Assembly: GCA_018883545.1 (NCBI GenBank)
Contig: JAHLEH010000001.1
Span: forward strand, 124,001-188,000
DNA: 64,000 nt
Source of the DNA: Marixanthotalea marina
GTDB lineage: Bacteria > Bacteroidota > Bacteroidia > Flavobacteriales > Flavobacteriaceae
Direction of reading: 5' to 3'
The notes beneath the pieces are model-generated. The model was not told the origin of the DNA and did not search any database. It saw nothing but the letters and a program-made list of their open reading frames with translations. A program made the translations under genes and the position numbers. Of the stretch, positions 39,510-47,591 are shown piece by piece; position 1 is the first letter of the stretch; each line of letters begins with the position of its first letter.

Positions 39510-40913
39510 TTATTGTTTAGGTTCCACATTTATTATTTTATCAATTTCTTCTAAATAATTTTGTGCTCTTTCCCTAATTAAAATCAAACTCTCATCCTCT
39601 TTTGCCCGTTCAACAAAATAATTTAAATCATCGTAAGCCAGAATGGGTTTATTCATTTTCTTAAAAATAAGTACCCCTAAAATAAAATGAGCTTGAATAA
39701 ATTCAGGTTCGACAATTAATTGATTATAATTATAAGCCATTACTTGTTCTAAAGTATCCTCTATTTCTAATTTATATTTGTTAGCTAAGATTTCATCAAG
39801 AACCTCTAATGCTTTTTTATTTTCTTTTTTTCTTAGTAGAATATATAACTTATTATACCTCCATGTTCCTTCCCCTTCAGAAAATTCACTTGCCTTCTCA
39901 ATATGCTTTAATGCTAAATCATACTTTTTTTGTATAACACACCTAATTGACTCATTTAAATGGTTATTGTAGACATTTGGTGAAATTTCTAAATGTTGTC
40001 GCCTATACTCAATTGATTTTTCAATTTCTCCATTTATATGACAAAACCTAGCTGCTAGTACCAATGATGCAAGTTTTAATTGGTTAATTCTAGGAGCATG
40101 CTTTTCCATTCCTTTGTTTTCCCTAATGAACCTTTCTAATTTATTCCAAATGTTTAATGCCTTTTCATAACTATTATATGAAAATGTAGCTAAGCCTATC
40201 ATATAAGTTGCCGTAAAAAAGACATTTTCAGCATTGTCTCTAAATCCATTTAATTCATCTTCTTCTAAAAAAGTAATCTCTCTTTTCCATAAGTTATTAA
40301 AATCATTCATAATGGCTTTTGAGACATCAGGATTTGAATTTGAGTGCAGAATTAAGGCTTCAATATCAAGAAAATATGTCTCATTCCCACTAGAATTTCT
40401 TTTCATCATATCCCCATAAACAAAAAAACTAGCATTCAATCTATATGATAAATCAAAGAGCTCTTTAATACTTTGTTTGTCTCTGTTTTTATCAGAATAA
40501 GAATCTATTATTTTTTTTGCCTTAATAGAAAGATAATCATGTAAAACTACTATGTCATATTGATCACTTAAACCATAAATCTTTAACTGCTTTTTAATTC
40601 TGGTAGAAAAATCCTTTTTCAGTCTTTTCTCTGATTCATCATCTTCTGAAGTAATAGCAATTACAATATTCTTTTTTTTTGACCGAACTTTTGGAAAAAT
40701 AGTTCTTACATAGTACCAATAAACTATTATTATTAACTCTAAAACACCCCAAGTAATAATTCCAATAACATTAGTTTGAAATAAATCATTAAGTAAGGGA
40801 TTTAAAAATGTTAAAAAAATGAAAGAAATACCTATTGTTAAAAAAATTAAAGTCTTTACTCTGTAAATAGCAAAATCTCTAAAATTAATCTTAAGAATAT
40901 TAAATAAATCCAT
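39510..40913 (-). CDS. Unknown membrane-anchored helical-repeat protein
   Basis: I do not recognise this 467-residue protein. Two hydrophobic segments lie at about residues 22-42 (VKTLIFLTIGISFIFLTFL) and 51-70 (IGIITWGVLELIIIVYWYYV), so the N-terminus is anchored in the inner membrane. A mixed domain with KNIVIAITSEDDESEKRL and YDIVVLHDYLSIKAKK follows. From about residue 230 on, the protein is a TPR-like helical repeat region (FSYNSYEKALNIWNKLERFI and further pairs). The N-terminal part may be a nucleotide-binding or TIR-like fold, but no catalytic residues can be named. It is a single, A/T-rich gene next to a tRNA locus, so recent acquisition is possible. Confidence 0.6.
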   Translation of the reverse strand: MDLFNILKINFRDFAIYRVKTLIFLTIGISFIFLTFLNPLLNDLFQTNVIGIITWGVLELIIIVYWYYVRTIFPKVRSKKKNIVIAITSEDDESEKRLKKDFSTRIKKQLKIYGLSDQYDIVVLHDYLSIKAKKIIDSYSDKNRDKQSIKELFDLSYRLNASFFVYGDMMKRNSSGNETYFLDIEALILHSNSNPDVSKAIMNDFNNLWKREITFLEEDELNGFRDNAENVFFTATYMIGLATFSYNSYEKALNIWNKLERFIRENKGMEKHAPRINQLKLASLVLAARFCHINGEIEKSIEYRRQHLEISPNVYNNHLNESIRCVIQKKYDLALKHIEKASEFSEGEGTWRYNKLYILLRKKENKKALEVLDEILANKYKLEIEDTLEQVMAYNYNQLIVEPEFIQAHFILGVLIFKKMNKPILAYDDLNYFVERAKEDESLILIRERAQNYLEEIDKIINVEPKQ

Positions 40914-41072
40914 TATGTGTTTTCAAATCATCAATAAAAGTAAGAAAATTTAAATACCATTCAATACTAAATGATAAAAGAAGAACACAAATTGTCCGCC
41001 CCCTTATTCGTCCCCTAGAAACAAAAAAGCCTCATAAACTCAACATTTACAAGGCTTTACAATCTAAATATG

Positions 41073-41146
41073 TGGTCCCACCTGGGCTCGAACCAGGGAC
41101 TTTCTGATTATGAGTCAGATACTCTAACCAACTGAGTTATAGGACC
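41073..41146 (-). tRNA. tRNA with CAU anticodon (elongator Met or Ile2)
   Basis: The minus strand gives a full 74-base cloverleaf without an encoded CCA. The acceptor stem is GGTCCTA/TGGGACC and the D arm has AGTTGGTTA. The anticodon stem TCTGA/TCAGA encloses CTCATAA, giving CAU. The T arm is CCTGG-TTCGAGC-CCAGG. The initiator is excluded because base 1 pairs normally and the anticodon stem lacks three G:C pairs. Methionine versus lysidine-modified isoleucine cannot be fixed here. Its first 23 bases also encode the end of a GIY-YIG gene. Confidence 0.93.
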
Positions 41147-41381
41147 GTTGAAACTTTTCTTTTATCCACTTCTTACCGTATCCTGACTTTAAATACTTTT
41201 CTCGCTTTCTAGCTTCTTCCCTAGAGTTGAAGCTTTCAGTGAAAAACAACTCCCAAGGCATATAACCTTTAGTGCTCTTTGTTTTTCCAGAATTATGTTC
41301 TTTTAAACGTTTCTCAACATTAACTGTCATTCCAACATAGAACCGACCATCTTTTTTACTTCTAAGAACGTAAACGAACAT
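41124..41381 (-). CDS. Small GIY-YIG nuclease overlapping the CAU tRNA gene
   Basis: An 85-residue GIY-YIG single-domain protein, clearly related to the one at 20821-21063. The core is FVYVLRS...RFYVGMT, with the arginine in EKRLKEHN and the glutamate in EARKREKYLKS. It starts at an ATG at 41381. The final residues QRSYNSVG and the TAG stop are read from inside the tRNA; the stop lies in the D loop. Upstream is a broken copy of the same tRNA's first 33 bases. As at the first locus, no separate tRNA promoter is seen between gene and tRNA, so the two are probably on one transcript. Function unknown; a homing-type nuclease is inferred. Confidence 0.87.
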   Translation of the reverse strand: MFVYVLRSKKDGRFYVGMTVNVEKRLKEHNSGKTKSTKGYMPWELFFTESFNSREEARKREKYLKSGYGKKWIKEKFQRSYNSVG

Positions 41382-41406
41382 ATTTAAAGTCTTTCGTCAG
41401 ATACTC

Positions 41407-41434
41407 CCTGCCTGCTTACCAGCAGGTAGGCAGG
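41407..41434. repeat. Palindromic insert 2 in the CAU tRNA fragment
   Basis: Twenty-eight bases with outer arms CCTGCCT / AGGCAGG and inner ACC / GGT around TGCT. It separates tRNA bases 22 and 23. It has the CTGCCTGC word also found at the left edge of the window. Confidence 0.8.
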
Positions 41435-41447
41435 TAACCAACTGAGT

Positions 41448-41468
41448 CCTGCCTGCCATTCTGCCAAG
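41448..41468. repeat. Palindrome-related insert 1 in the CAU tRNA fragment
   Basis: Twenty-one bases ending (minus strand) in GGCAGGCAGG, separating tRNA bases 9 and 10. Its CAGGCAGG can also pair across the D-arm piece with CCTGCCT of insert 2, putting the D-arm sequence in a loop. Confidence 0.7.
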
Positions 41469-41536
41469 TATAGAACCGAAATTGGAGTGCAATATTACTA
41501 CTATTTTTATTATACTGCAAACCTTTTTTCATTTAG

Positions 41537-41938
41537 TTAATCAGTGCTTTGACAAAGCTCTACAAGTACACCATTAGTGCTTTTTGGGTGCAAGAACACA
41601 ACAAGTTTATTGTCAGCTCCCTTTTTAGGTTCTTCATTCAAAACTACAAAACCTTCCGTTTTCAAACGTGCCATTTCAGCATGTATATCTGTAACATCAA
41701 AGGCTATGTGGTGCATGCCTTCGCCCTTTTTTTCAATAAACTTAGCTATTGGGCTGTTTTCATTGGTGGCTTCCAACAATTCAATTTTATTGTCGCCAAC
41801 CTTAAAAAAAGAGGTTTTAACACCTTCACTTGCTACCTCCTCGGTTTTATAATGCGGCTTACCGAACAATTTGGCATACACCGCATTGGCCTCCTCCAAA
41901 TTTTTAACGGCAATCCCAATATGTTCAATCTTTTTCAT
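41537..41938 (-). CDS. mce: Methylmalonyl-CoA epimerase
   Basis: Interconverts the R and S forms of methylmalonyl-CoA in propionate metabolism. It is a 133-residue vicinal-oxygen-chelate protein with two beta-alpha-beta-beta-beta modules. Metal ligands are H6 or H7-type in KKIEHIGIAV, a histidine in GMHHIAFDV and the final glutamate in VLVELCQ. Length and motifs match the bacterial epimerase closely. The mutase genes are not in this window. It is transcribed alone, divergently from rbfA. Confidence 0.9.
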   Translation of the reverse strand: MKKIEHIGIAVKNLEEANAVYAKLFGKPHYKTEEVASEGVKTSFFKVGDNKIELLEATNENSPIAKFIEKKGEGMHHIAFDVTDIHAEMARLKTEGFVVLNEEPKKGADNKLVVFLHPKSTNGVLVELCQSTD

Positions 41939-42004
41939 TTAAATCCAATTTTAATGAAGGTACAAATTTTACAGCTAAATGTAAGCTAATCTTTAAATAA
42001 CACC

Positions 42005-42012
42005 TATTTTTG
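42005..42012 (+). promoter_or_regulatory. -7 element for rbfA
   Basis: TATTTTTG matches TAnnTTTG, 28 bases before the rbfA ATG. Confidence 0.5.
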
Positions 42013-42040
42013 CACCAATTAACCTTTTAATGGGTATAAA

Positions 42041-42445
42041 ATGAGCAACACAGAAGAAAGTCAAAGACAAAAAAAAATAGGGTCTGTATTACAGCGCGAT
42101 TTGGTTGATGTACTACAAAGTGCAGCCACCCAAGGCGGCATGCACGGCATTATTATATCGGTTACTAAGGTGAAAGTAACGGTCGATTTATCGGTTGCCA
42201 AGGTATATTTAAGTATTTTTCCAAACGATAAAGCTAAAGATCTTTTGGCGGGCATAAAATCGAATGCTCCTTTAATTAGGCACGAACTAGCCCAACGTAC
42301 CAAGCAACAACTGAGACGTATGCCCCAATTGGAGTTTTTTATTGATGATTCTTTGGAGTACATAGACCGCATAGAGCAGTCTTTAAAAGGAAAAGAAAAT
42401 CCTATTAAGGATCCTACCATTTTAGACAAGAGAAAAAAATCGTAA
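42041..42445 (+). CDS. rbfA: 30S ribosome-binding factor A
   Basis: Cytoplasmic maturation factor for the 5' end of 16S rRNA and the small subunit; needed in the cold in E. coli. The 134-residue protein opens with ESQRQKKIGSVLQRDLVDVL and carries the KH-like AxG region (VTKVKVTVDLSVAKVYLSIF) and the C-terminal LRRMPQLEFFIDDSLEY signature. It has its own -7 box. An ABC-type permease gene starts 89 bases downstream on the same strand, a neighbourhood seen in other Bacteroidetes. Confidence 0.93.
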   Translation: MSNTEESQRQKKIGSVLQRDLVDVLQSAATQGGMHGIIISVTKVKVTVDLSVAKVYLSIFPNDKAKDLLAGIKSNAPLIRHELAQRTKQQLRRMPQLEFFIDDSLEYIDRIEQSLKGKENPIKDPTILDKRKKS

Positions 42446-42534
42446 TTGAATTTTTAATCTGGTGGTTCATATTGTTTTTTAATGGACAGATTGAACATTC
42501 ATAAAATCATTATTTTTTTCATAATATTATAGTT

Positions 42535-43749
42535 ATGAATGTTTCCCTATACATAGCATCACGTTATCTGCGTTCCAAAAGCAGTAACAATGCTATTAAT
42601 TTTATTACCATAATTGCCGCTGTTGGTGTGGTTTTGGGTGCCGCTTCCTTGTTTATTGTACTGTCGGGTTTTGCAGGCCTAAAAGACTTCACGCTTCAGT
42701 TTTCAACCATTGTAGATCCCGATTTAAGGGCGGAACCTTCAACAGGAAAATCCTTTATATTAACCGAAGAAGAAACCAACAAACTACAGAATATTAGTGA
42801 GATTGCTTCATTTTCGAAGATTATTGAAGAAAAAGCCATTGTAGCGCTGGATGACAAAAATTATTTGGTAACCATAAAAGGTGTTGATGAAAATTTTCAA
42901 AATGTAACCGCCATAGATTCCGTTATTGTACAGGGCGCATGGTTTGAACCCAATACCCGGCAAATAGTATCGGGTTGGGGCGTTTCCAGAAATTTATCCA
43001 TCGGTGTTTCCGATTTTGGTAAACCCGTTAATATTTATGTGCCCAAACCTGGAAAGGGACAAATAACGTCCATTAAAAGTGCTTATAATTCTATAAATGC
43101 CTATAACGTTGGTGTTTTTGATGTTAATGAAACTCTGAACGATAATTATGTGTATGCCCCTATTGAATTAATGGTGTATCTACTAAACTATAAGTCAAAC
43201 CAAATTTCTAATATAGAGTTTAAGTTAACCGAAGGCGCTGATATAACAGAAGCCATTAATAAAATACAATCGGTTTTAGGCAATAAGGTTATTTTAAAAA
43301 ACAAAGAGCAATTAAACAGTGCGCTCTATAAAATGCTGAATACTGAAAACTTGGCTGTATATTTAATTTTTACCTTGGTATTGATTATCGCCTTGTTTAA
43401 CGTAATCGGTTCTATTATCATGATGATTTTAGACAAAAAGAAAAATTTAAATACTTTATATAATATTGGTGCAACCTTGAAGGATATCCGTCGTGTTTTC
43501 TTCTTTCAGGGAAGTTTGATGAGTATTTTGGGTGGTATTGTTGGTATTGCCATTGGATTGTTATTGGCAGTCAACCAATTGTATGGCCCTGAATTTTTAA
43601 AAGTTTATATTACTCCTACTTTACCCTATCCTGTTACAATTAAAGCCTTAAACTTACTTGTTGTATTTATAACGATTTCTGTTTTGGGTATTTTGGCATC
43701 CAAAATAGCTTCTGTGCGAATCACAAAAAACCTTGTTGAAAGTCATTAA
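42535..43749 (+). CDS. FtsX/LolE-type ABC transporter permease
   Basis: Inner-membrane permease of 404 residues. A first membrane helix (AINFITIIAAVGVVLGAASLF, residues about 20-40) follows the signature ASRYLRSKSSNNAINFI seen in LolC/LolE-like proteins. A large periplasmic MacB-type domain comes next, then three C-terminal helices of the FtsX domain (LIFTLVLIIALFNVIGSIIM and others). LolCE-type proteins release lipoproteins from the inner membrane together with the LolD ATPase; no ATPase lies beside it here. The assignment is to family only. It ends six bases from the convergent dusB gene. Confidence 0.85.
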   Translation: MNVSLYIASRYLRSKSSNNAINFITIIAAVGVVLGAASLFIVLSGFAGLKDFTLQFSTIVDPDLRAEPSTGKSFILTEEETNKLQNISEIASFSKIIEEKAIVALDDKNYLVTIKGVDENFQNVTAIDSVIVQGAWFEPNTRQIVSGWGVSRNLSIGVSDFGKPVNIYVPKPGKGQITSIKSAYNSINAYNVGVFDVNETLNDNYVYAPIELMVYLLNYKSNQISNIEFKLTEGADITEAINKIQSVLGNKVILKNKEQLNSALYKMLNTENLAVYLIFTLVLIIALFNVIGSIIMMILDKKKNLNTLYNIGATLKDIRRVFFFQGSLMSILGGIVGIAIGLLLAVNQLYGPEFLKVYITPTLPYPVTIKALNLLVVFITISVLGILASKIASVRITKNLVESH

Positions 43750-43755
43750 CCTTAT

Positions 43756-44751
43756 CTATTCGGCGAACTGGTAATCTGAGAATTTTTCAAGAACCTCATC
43801 AAAAGTGGCGAACACATCTTTAGGATCATCGCTCGTAACCATTTTGGTTCGGTATTCCTTAAAGTGCGGAATCCCTTTAAAGTAATTGGTGTAATGCCTG
43901 CGCGTTTCAAAAACACCCAAGGTTTCACCTTTCCAGTCGATGGCCATCTGTAAATGGCGTCTGGCAGCATTTACCCGTTCTTCTATTGAAATGGGCTCTA
44001 GATGCGTTCCCGTTTCAAAAAAGTGCTTTACTTGTTTAAAAAACCAAGGGTTACCAATACTCGCTCTACCTATCATAGCACCATCCAATCCGTAGTCATC
44101 CCTCATTTCTACAGCTCTTTCAGGTGTATAGACATCACCATTTCCAAACACAGGAATGTGCATTCTCGGGTTGTTTTTCACTTGCGCAATGGGCTTCCAA
44201 TCAGCATTGCCCTTATACATCTGCGCTCTGGTACGCCCATGGATGGCGATGGCTTTACAGCCAACATCCTGAAGCCGTTCAGCCACCTCAACTATGCGAA
44301 TGGACTCGTGGTCCCAACCCAAGCGGGTTTTTACGGTAATGGGTATGTTGGTACGTTTTACCATTTCGGCAGTAAGTGTTTCCATTAGGCAAACGTCCTT
44401 CAAAATGCCTGCACCAGCGCCCTTACTTACCACTTTTTTTACGGGACAGCCAAAATTGATGTCTATAATATCAGGTTTCGATTCGGCTACAATATCAATA
44501 GTTTGGAGCATACTGTCTAAATTCGCCCCAAAAATTTGAATGCCTACAGGACGTTCTTTTTCGTAAATATCCAACTTCATCACACTTTTGGCTGCATTGC
44601 GGATAAGTCCTTCGCTAGATACAAACTCAGTATAGACCACATCGGCGCCCTGCTCTTTGCACAAAGCACGAAACGGCGGGTCGCTCACATCTTCCATGGG
44701 TGCTAAAAGCAACGGAAAATCAGGAAGTTCTATGTTGTCTATTTTTACCAA
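43756..44751 (-). CDS. dusB: tRNA-dihydrouridine synthase B
   Basis: FMN-dependent enzyme that reduces uridine in the tRNA D loop. The TIM-barrel opening FPLLLAPMEDVSDPPFR is typical. The catalytic cysteine is in INFGCPVKKVVSKGAGAGIL, and the FMN-phosphate region is in GNGDVYTPERAVEM and DGAMIGRASIGNPWFF. The 331 residues and the length of the C-terminal helical domain fit DusB. A shared short gap of six bases separates it from the permease gene, with no terminator hairpin visible there. Confidence 0.93.
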   Translation of the reverse strand: MVKIDNIELPDFPLLLAPMEDVSDPPFRALCKEQGADVVYTEFVSSEGLIRNAAKSVMKLDIYEKERPVGIQIFGANLDSMLQTIDIVAESKPDIIDINFGCPVKKVVSKGAGAGILKDVCLMETLTAEMVKRTNIPITVKTRLGWDHESIRIVEVAERLQDVGCKAIAIHGRTRAQMYKGNADWKPIAQVKNNPRMHIPVFGNGDVYTPERAVEMRDDYGLDGAMIGRASIGNPWFFKQVKHFFETGTHLEPISIEERVNAARRHLQMAIDWKGETLGVFETRRHYTNYFKGIPHFKEYRTKMVTSDDPKDVFATFDEVLEKFSDYQFAE

Positions 44752-44871
44752 GTCAATAATTTTTGCGCAAAATTAGTGTTTTTTCATTTAATCTGCTCTG
44801 CTCCCCTTAATTACCTTAAAATATATAATTCAGTCTCTTTAAAATCAATAAATAATACAGATAAAAACATC

Positions 44872-44879
44872 TATATTTG
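44872..44879 (+). promoter_or_regulatory. -7 element for lepA
   Basis: TATATTTG matches TAnnTTTG exactly; the lepA ATG is 29 bases downstream. No clear -33 box. Confidence 0.55.
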
Positions 44880-44908
44880 CAAATCAAAATCTGGGTATAG
44901 ATTACTTT

Positions 44909-46705
44909 ATGAAGAATATTAGGAATTTTTGCATCATTGCACATATAGATCACGGAAAAAGTACATTGGCAGATCGCTTATTGGATTACACCGGTTCAGT
45001 TACCGATAGGGAAAAACAGGATCAACTTTTGGACAATATGGATTTGGAACGCGAGCGTGGTATTACCATAAAATCGCACGCCATTCAAATGGATTACATC
45101 TACAATGATGAACACTATGTTTTGAATTTAATCGACACCCCTGGTCACGTAGATTTTAGTTACGAAGTATCGCGGTCTATTGCTGCCTGTGAAGGCGCTT
45201 TATTGATTGTTGATGCAGCACAAAGCATTCAAGCTCAGACTATTTCCAATTTATATTTGGCTTTGGAAAATGATTTGGAAATTATTCCTGTACTTAATAA
45301 AGTGGATTTACCCAGTGCCAACCCCGAAGAAGTAACCGATGATATTGTTGATTTATTGGGCTGTGATCCTGATGATGTGATTCATGCCAGTGGAAAAACA
45401 GGGTTTGGTGTCGATAACATTTTAGCGGCCATTATAGAACGCATCCCAGCACCCAAAGGCGACCCTGAAGCGCCATTACAGGCCTTGATTTTCGATTCTG
45501 TTTACAATTCCTTTAGAGGTATTGAAACCTATTTCAGGGTATTTCATGGGGAAATAAAAAAAGGGCAGCATATTAAGTTTATAGCAACAGGAAAGGATTA
45601 TTATGCTGATGAAGTAGGTACACTAAAACTTAATCAAGTTGCCAAACAAACTATAAAAACAGGCGATGTTGGGTATCTAATTACAGGTATTAAAACTGCC
45701 AAAGAAGTAAAGGTAGGTGATACGATTACCGATTTTTCCAACCCCACCAAAAATATGGTGGAGGGCTTTGAAAATGTAAAACCCATGGTTTTTGCCGGTA
45801 TTTACCCCGTAGACACCGAAGACTACGAGGAATTGCGAAATTCCATGGAAAAATTACAGCTAAACGATGCTTCTTTGGTCTTTGCGCCAGAAAGTTCGGC
45901 AGCGCTAGGTTTTGGTTTTCGTTGTGGTTTTTTAGGTATGCTACACATGGAAATTATCCAAGAACGTTTGGAACGTGAGTTCGACATGACGGTTATTACT
46001 ACCGTCCCCAACGTTTCGTACCACGCATACACTAATAAAAATCCCGATACCGTAATCATTGTTAATAACCCATCCGATTTACCAGAACCTTCTACACTAA
46101 ACCGTGTTGAAGAACCATATATTAAGGCTTCCATCATTACCAAAGCCGATTTTATTGGTAACGTAATGTCGCTTTGTATTGAAAAACGAGGTATTATTAC
46201 CAACCAAACCTATTTAACACCAGAACGGGTAGAGTTGACTTTTGAAATGCCTTTGGCCGAAATTGTTTTCGATTTTTATGATAGGCTAAAAACCGTATCT
46301 AAAGGTTATGCTTCTTTTGATTACCACCCCATAGGCATGAAGCCTTCAAAATTAGTACGATTGGATATATTGTTGAATGCACAGCCCGTTGATGCCTTGT
46401 CTGCTTTAATTCATGCCGATAACGCACAAAGCATTGGAAGAAAAATGTGTGAAAAGCTAAGAGAGCTTATACCAAGACAACAGTTTGATATCCCTATTCA
46501 AGCTGCTGTGGGTGCTAAAATTATTTCGCGCGAAACTATCAAAGCACTAAGAAAAGATGTAACGGCCAAATGTTACGGTGGCGACATTTCACGTAAACGA
46601 AAACTTCTTGAGAAACAGAAAAAAGGAAAAAAACGTATGCGTCAAGTAGGTAATGTTGAAATACCACAACAGGCGTTTATGGCTGTTTTAAAGTTGAACG
46701 ATTAA
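44909..46705 (+). CDS. lepA: Elongation factor 4 (LepA)
   Basis: Ribosome-associated GTPase that back-translocates or helps initiation and biogenesis of ribosomes. G1 is [16 protein letters not shown], switch I contains [11 protein letters not shown]3 is [11 protein letters not shown] and G4 is NKVDLPSA. Domain II, III and V and the LepA-specific C-terminal domain ([21 protein letters not shown]) are all present, ending in a basic stretch. The 598-residue length is standard. It is a single transcription unit with a -7 box and a terminator at 46713. Confidence 0.97.
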   Translation: MKNIRNFCIIAHIDHGKSTLADRLLDYTGSVTDREKQDQLLDNMDLERERGITIKSHAIQMDYIYNDEHYVLNLIDTPGHVDFSYEVSRSIAACEGALLIVDAAQSIQAQTISNLYLALENDLEIIPVLNKVDLPSANPEEVTDDIVDLLGCDPDDVIHASGKTGFGVDNILAAIIERIPAPKGDPEAPLQALIFDSVYNSFRGIETYFRVFHGEIKKGQHIKFIATGKDYYADEVGTLKLNQVAKQTIKTGDVGYLITGIKTAKEVKVGDTITDFSNPTKNMVEGFENVKPMVFAGIYPVDTEDYEELRNSMEKLQLNDASLVFAPESSAALGFGFRCGFLGMLHMEIIQERLEREFDMTVITTVPNVSYHAYTNKNPDTVIIVNNPSDLPEPSTLNRVEEPYIKASIITKADFIGNVMSLCIEKRGIITNQTYLTPERVELTFEMPLAEIVFDFYDRLKTVSKGYASFDYHPIGMKPSKLVRLDILLNAQPVDALSALIHADNAQSIGRKMCEKLRELIPRQQFDIPIQAAVGAKIISRETIKALRKDVTAKCYGGDISRKRKLLEKQKKGKKRMRQVGNVEIPQQAFMAVLKLND

Positions 46706-46712
46706 AAAATAG

Positions 46713-46747
46713 AGCGGCACAGTAAAATTACCATGCCGCTTTCTTTA
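46713..46747 (+). terminator. Terminator after lepA
   Basis: AGCGGCA (46713-46719) pairs with TGCCGCT (46734-46740); the inner bases GTAA/TTAC pair as well. TTCTTT follows. Confidence 0.75.
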
Positions 46748-46906
46748 ATCCCCTTATTTTTAAGCTTATAAAGCAAGGTCCGAGAGTTCTATTCTCGATT
46801 TATTAATAGCTTTTCAAATATAAAGAGGGCATATTTGCAAGGTAAAAGGTTTTCCCTCAAAAAAAGTAAGGCAATGTCGTAATTGTGGTTTGTAAATATC
46901 TAATTA

Positions 46907-47581
46907 CTAAATAAATCCCTTTTCTTCAGCAATTCTAAAAAGATCTCTGTCATCTTTATCAGCTAAATTAAACATTTCTTTAAGCACACGTTTTCGCTTT
47001 TCTAATGCTGAAATGGATAGCGGTATTATTTCGGGCAATTGACTCATTTTTGTGCCTCGGGACAATTCATAAAGCAACTTTCTGTCTATAGCATCTATTA
47101 AAAAATCGTTTGCTGTTTGTTTCCGCATGAGTTCTATTACAGACTTACTATAATACGGTTTGCCATCAACTATTGATTCTATGGCCAAAACCAATTCTTT
47201 GGGATCTAAATCATTCTTTATTAAAAACCCTTCAGGATTCAGGCTCTTGAAAATAGAATTAATCCTATAGTTATCGTTAAAGGTTGTAGATACTATTATT
47301 TTAGTATTAGGTAAAAGCTCTAAAATTTTCACCCCTAAATCTTCTCCAGATAAAATAATTCCATTTTCAGACGGTGGTAGTTTAATATCCAAAAAAACAA
47401 TATCCAATCCTTGTTGTTTTGAAGCTTCCTTAATTATTGAGTAGGCCGAATCACAATTATTGGCGGTACTAATGTTGAAATCTAATTCTGGGTTTTTAGA
47501 GTCAACTTTTAAAAATGCCTTTTTATACGCTTCTGTTATTAGCGGATGATCTTCAATAATTAAAACACGATATGTATTCAT
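46907..47581 (-). CDS. NarL/LuxR-like response regulator
   Basis: Two-component response regulator of 224 residues. The receiver domain has the acidic pair in IIEDHPLITEAY, the phosphorylated aspartate D65 in VFLDIKLPP, and the conserved lysine in PEGFLIKNDLDPKE. The C-terminal region (LLYELSRGTKMSQLPEIIPLS and SALEKRKRVLKEMFN) is a helix-turn-helix of the LuxR class but diverges from the standard signature. It is ten bases downstream of a TPR-type histidine kinase on the same strand and is surely its partner. Target genes unknown. Confidence 0.87.
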   Translation of the reverse strand: MNTYRVLIIEDHPLITEAYKKAFLKVDSKNPELDFNISTANNCDSAYSIIKEASKQQGLDIVFLDIKLPPSENGIILSGEDLGVKILELLPNTKIIVSTTFNDNYRINSIFKSLNPEGFLIKNDLDPKELVLAIESIVDGKPYYSKSVIELMRKQTANDFLIDAIDRKLLYELSRGTKMSQLPEIIPLSISALEKRKRVLKEMFNLADKDDRDLFRIAEEKGFI

Positions 47582-47591
47582 AACTAAAAAA

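Larger units (their letters stand above)
41396..41477 (-). pseudogene. Broken 5' half of the CAU tRNA upstream of the GIY-YIG gene
   Basis: On the minus strand, three pieces match tRNA bases 1-9 (GGTTCTATA, 41469-41477, one mismatch), 10-22 (ACTCAGTTGGTTA, 41435-41447) and 23-33 (GAGTATCTGAC, 41396-41406), in order. They are split by inserts of 21 and 28 bases. The match stops exactly at the anticodon. The nuclease ATG follows 15 bases later. Confidence 0.88.

Noticed and set aside
41073..41146. Initiator tRNA-fMet
   Set aside because: Base 1 pairs with base 72 and the anticodon stem is TCTGA/TCAGA without the three G:C pairs of initiators.
44002..44388. Long antisense frame inside dusB
   Set aside because: It is a shadow of the dusB coding strand, with unlikely composition and no family resemblance. 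Similar antisense frames in dsbD, lepA, addA, the GH31 gene and others were dropped for the same reason.
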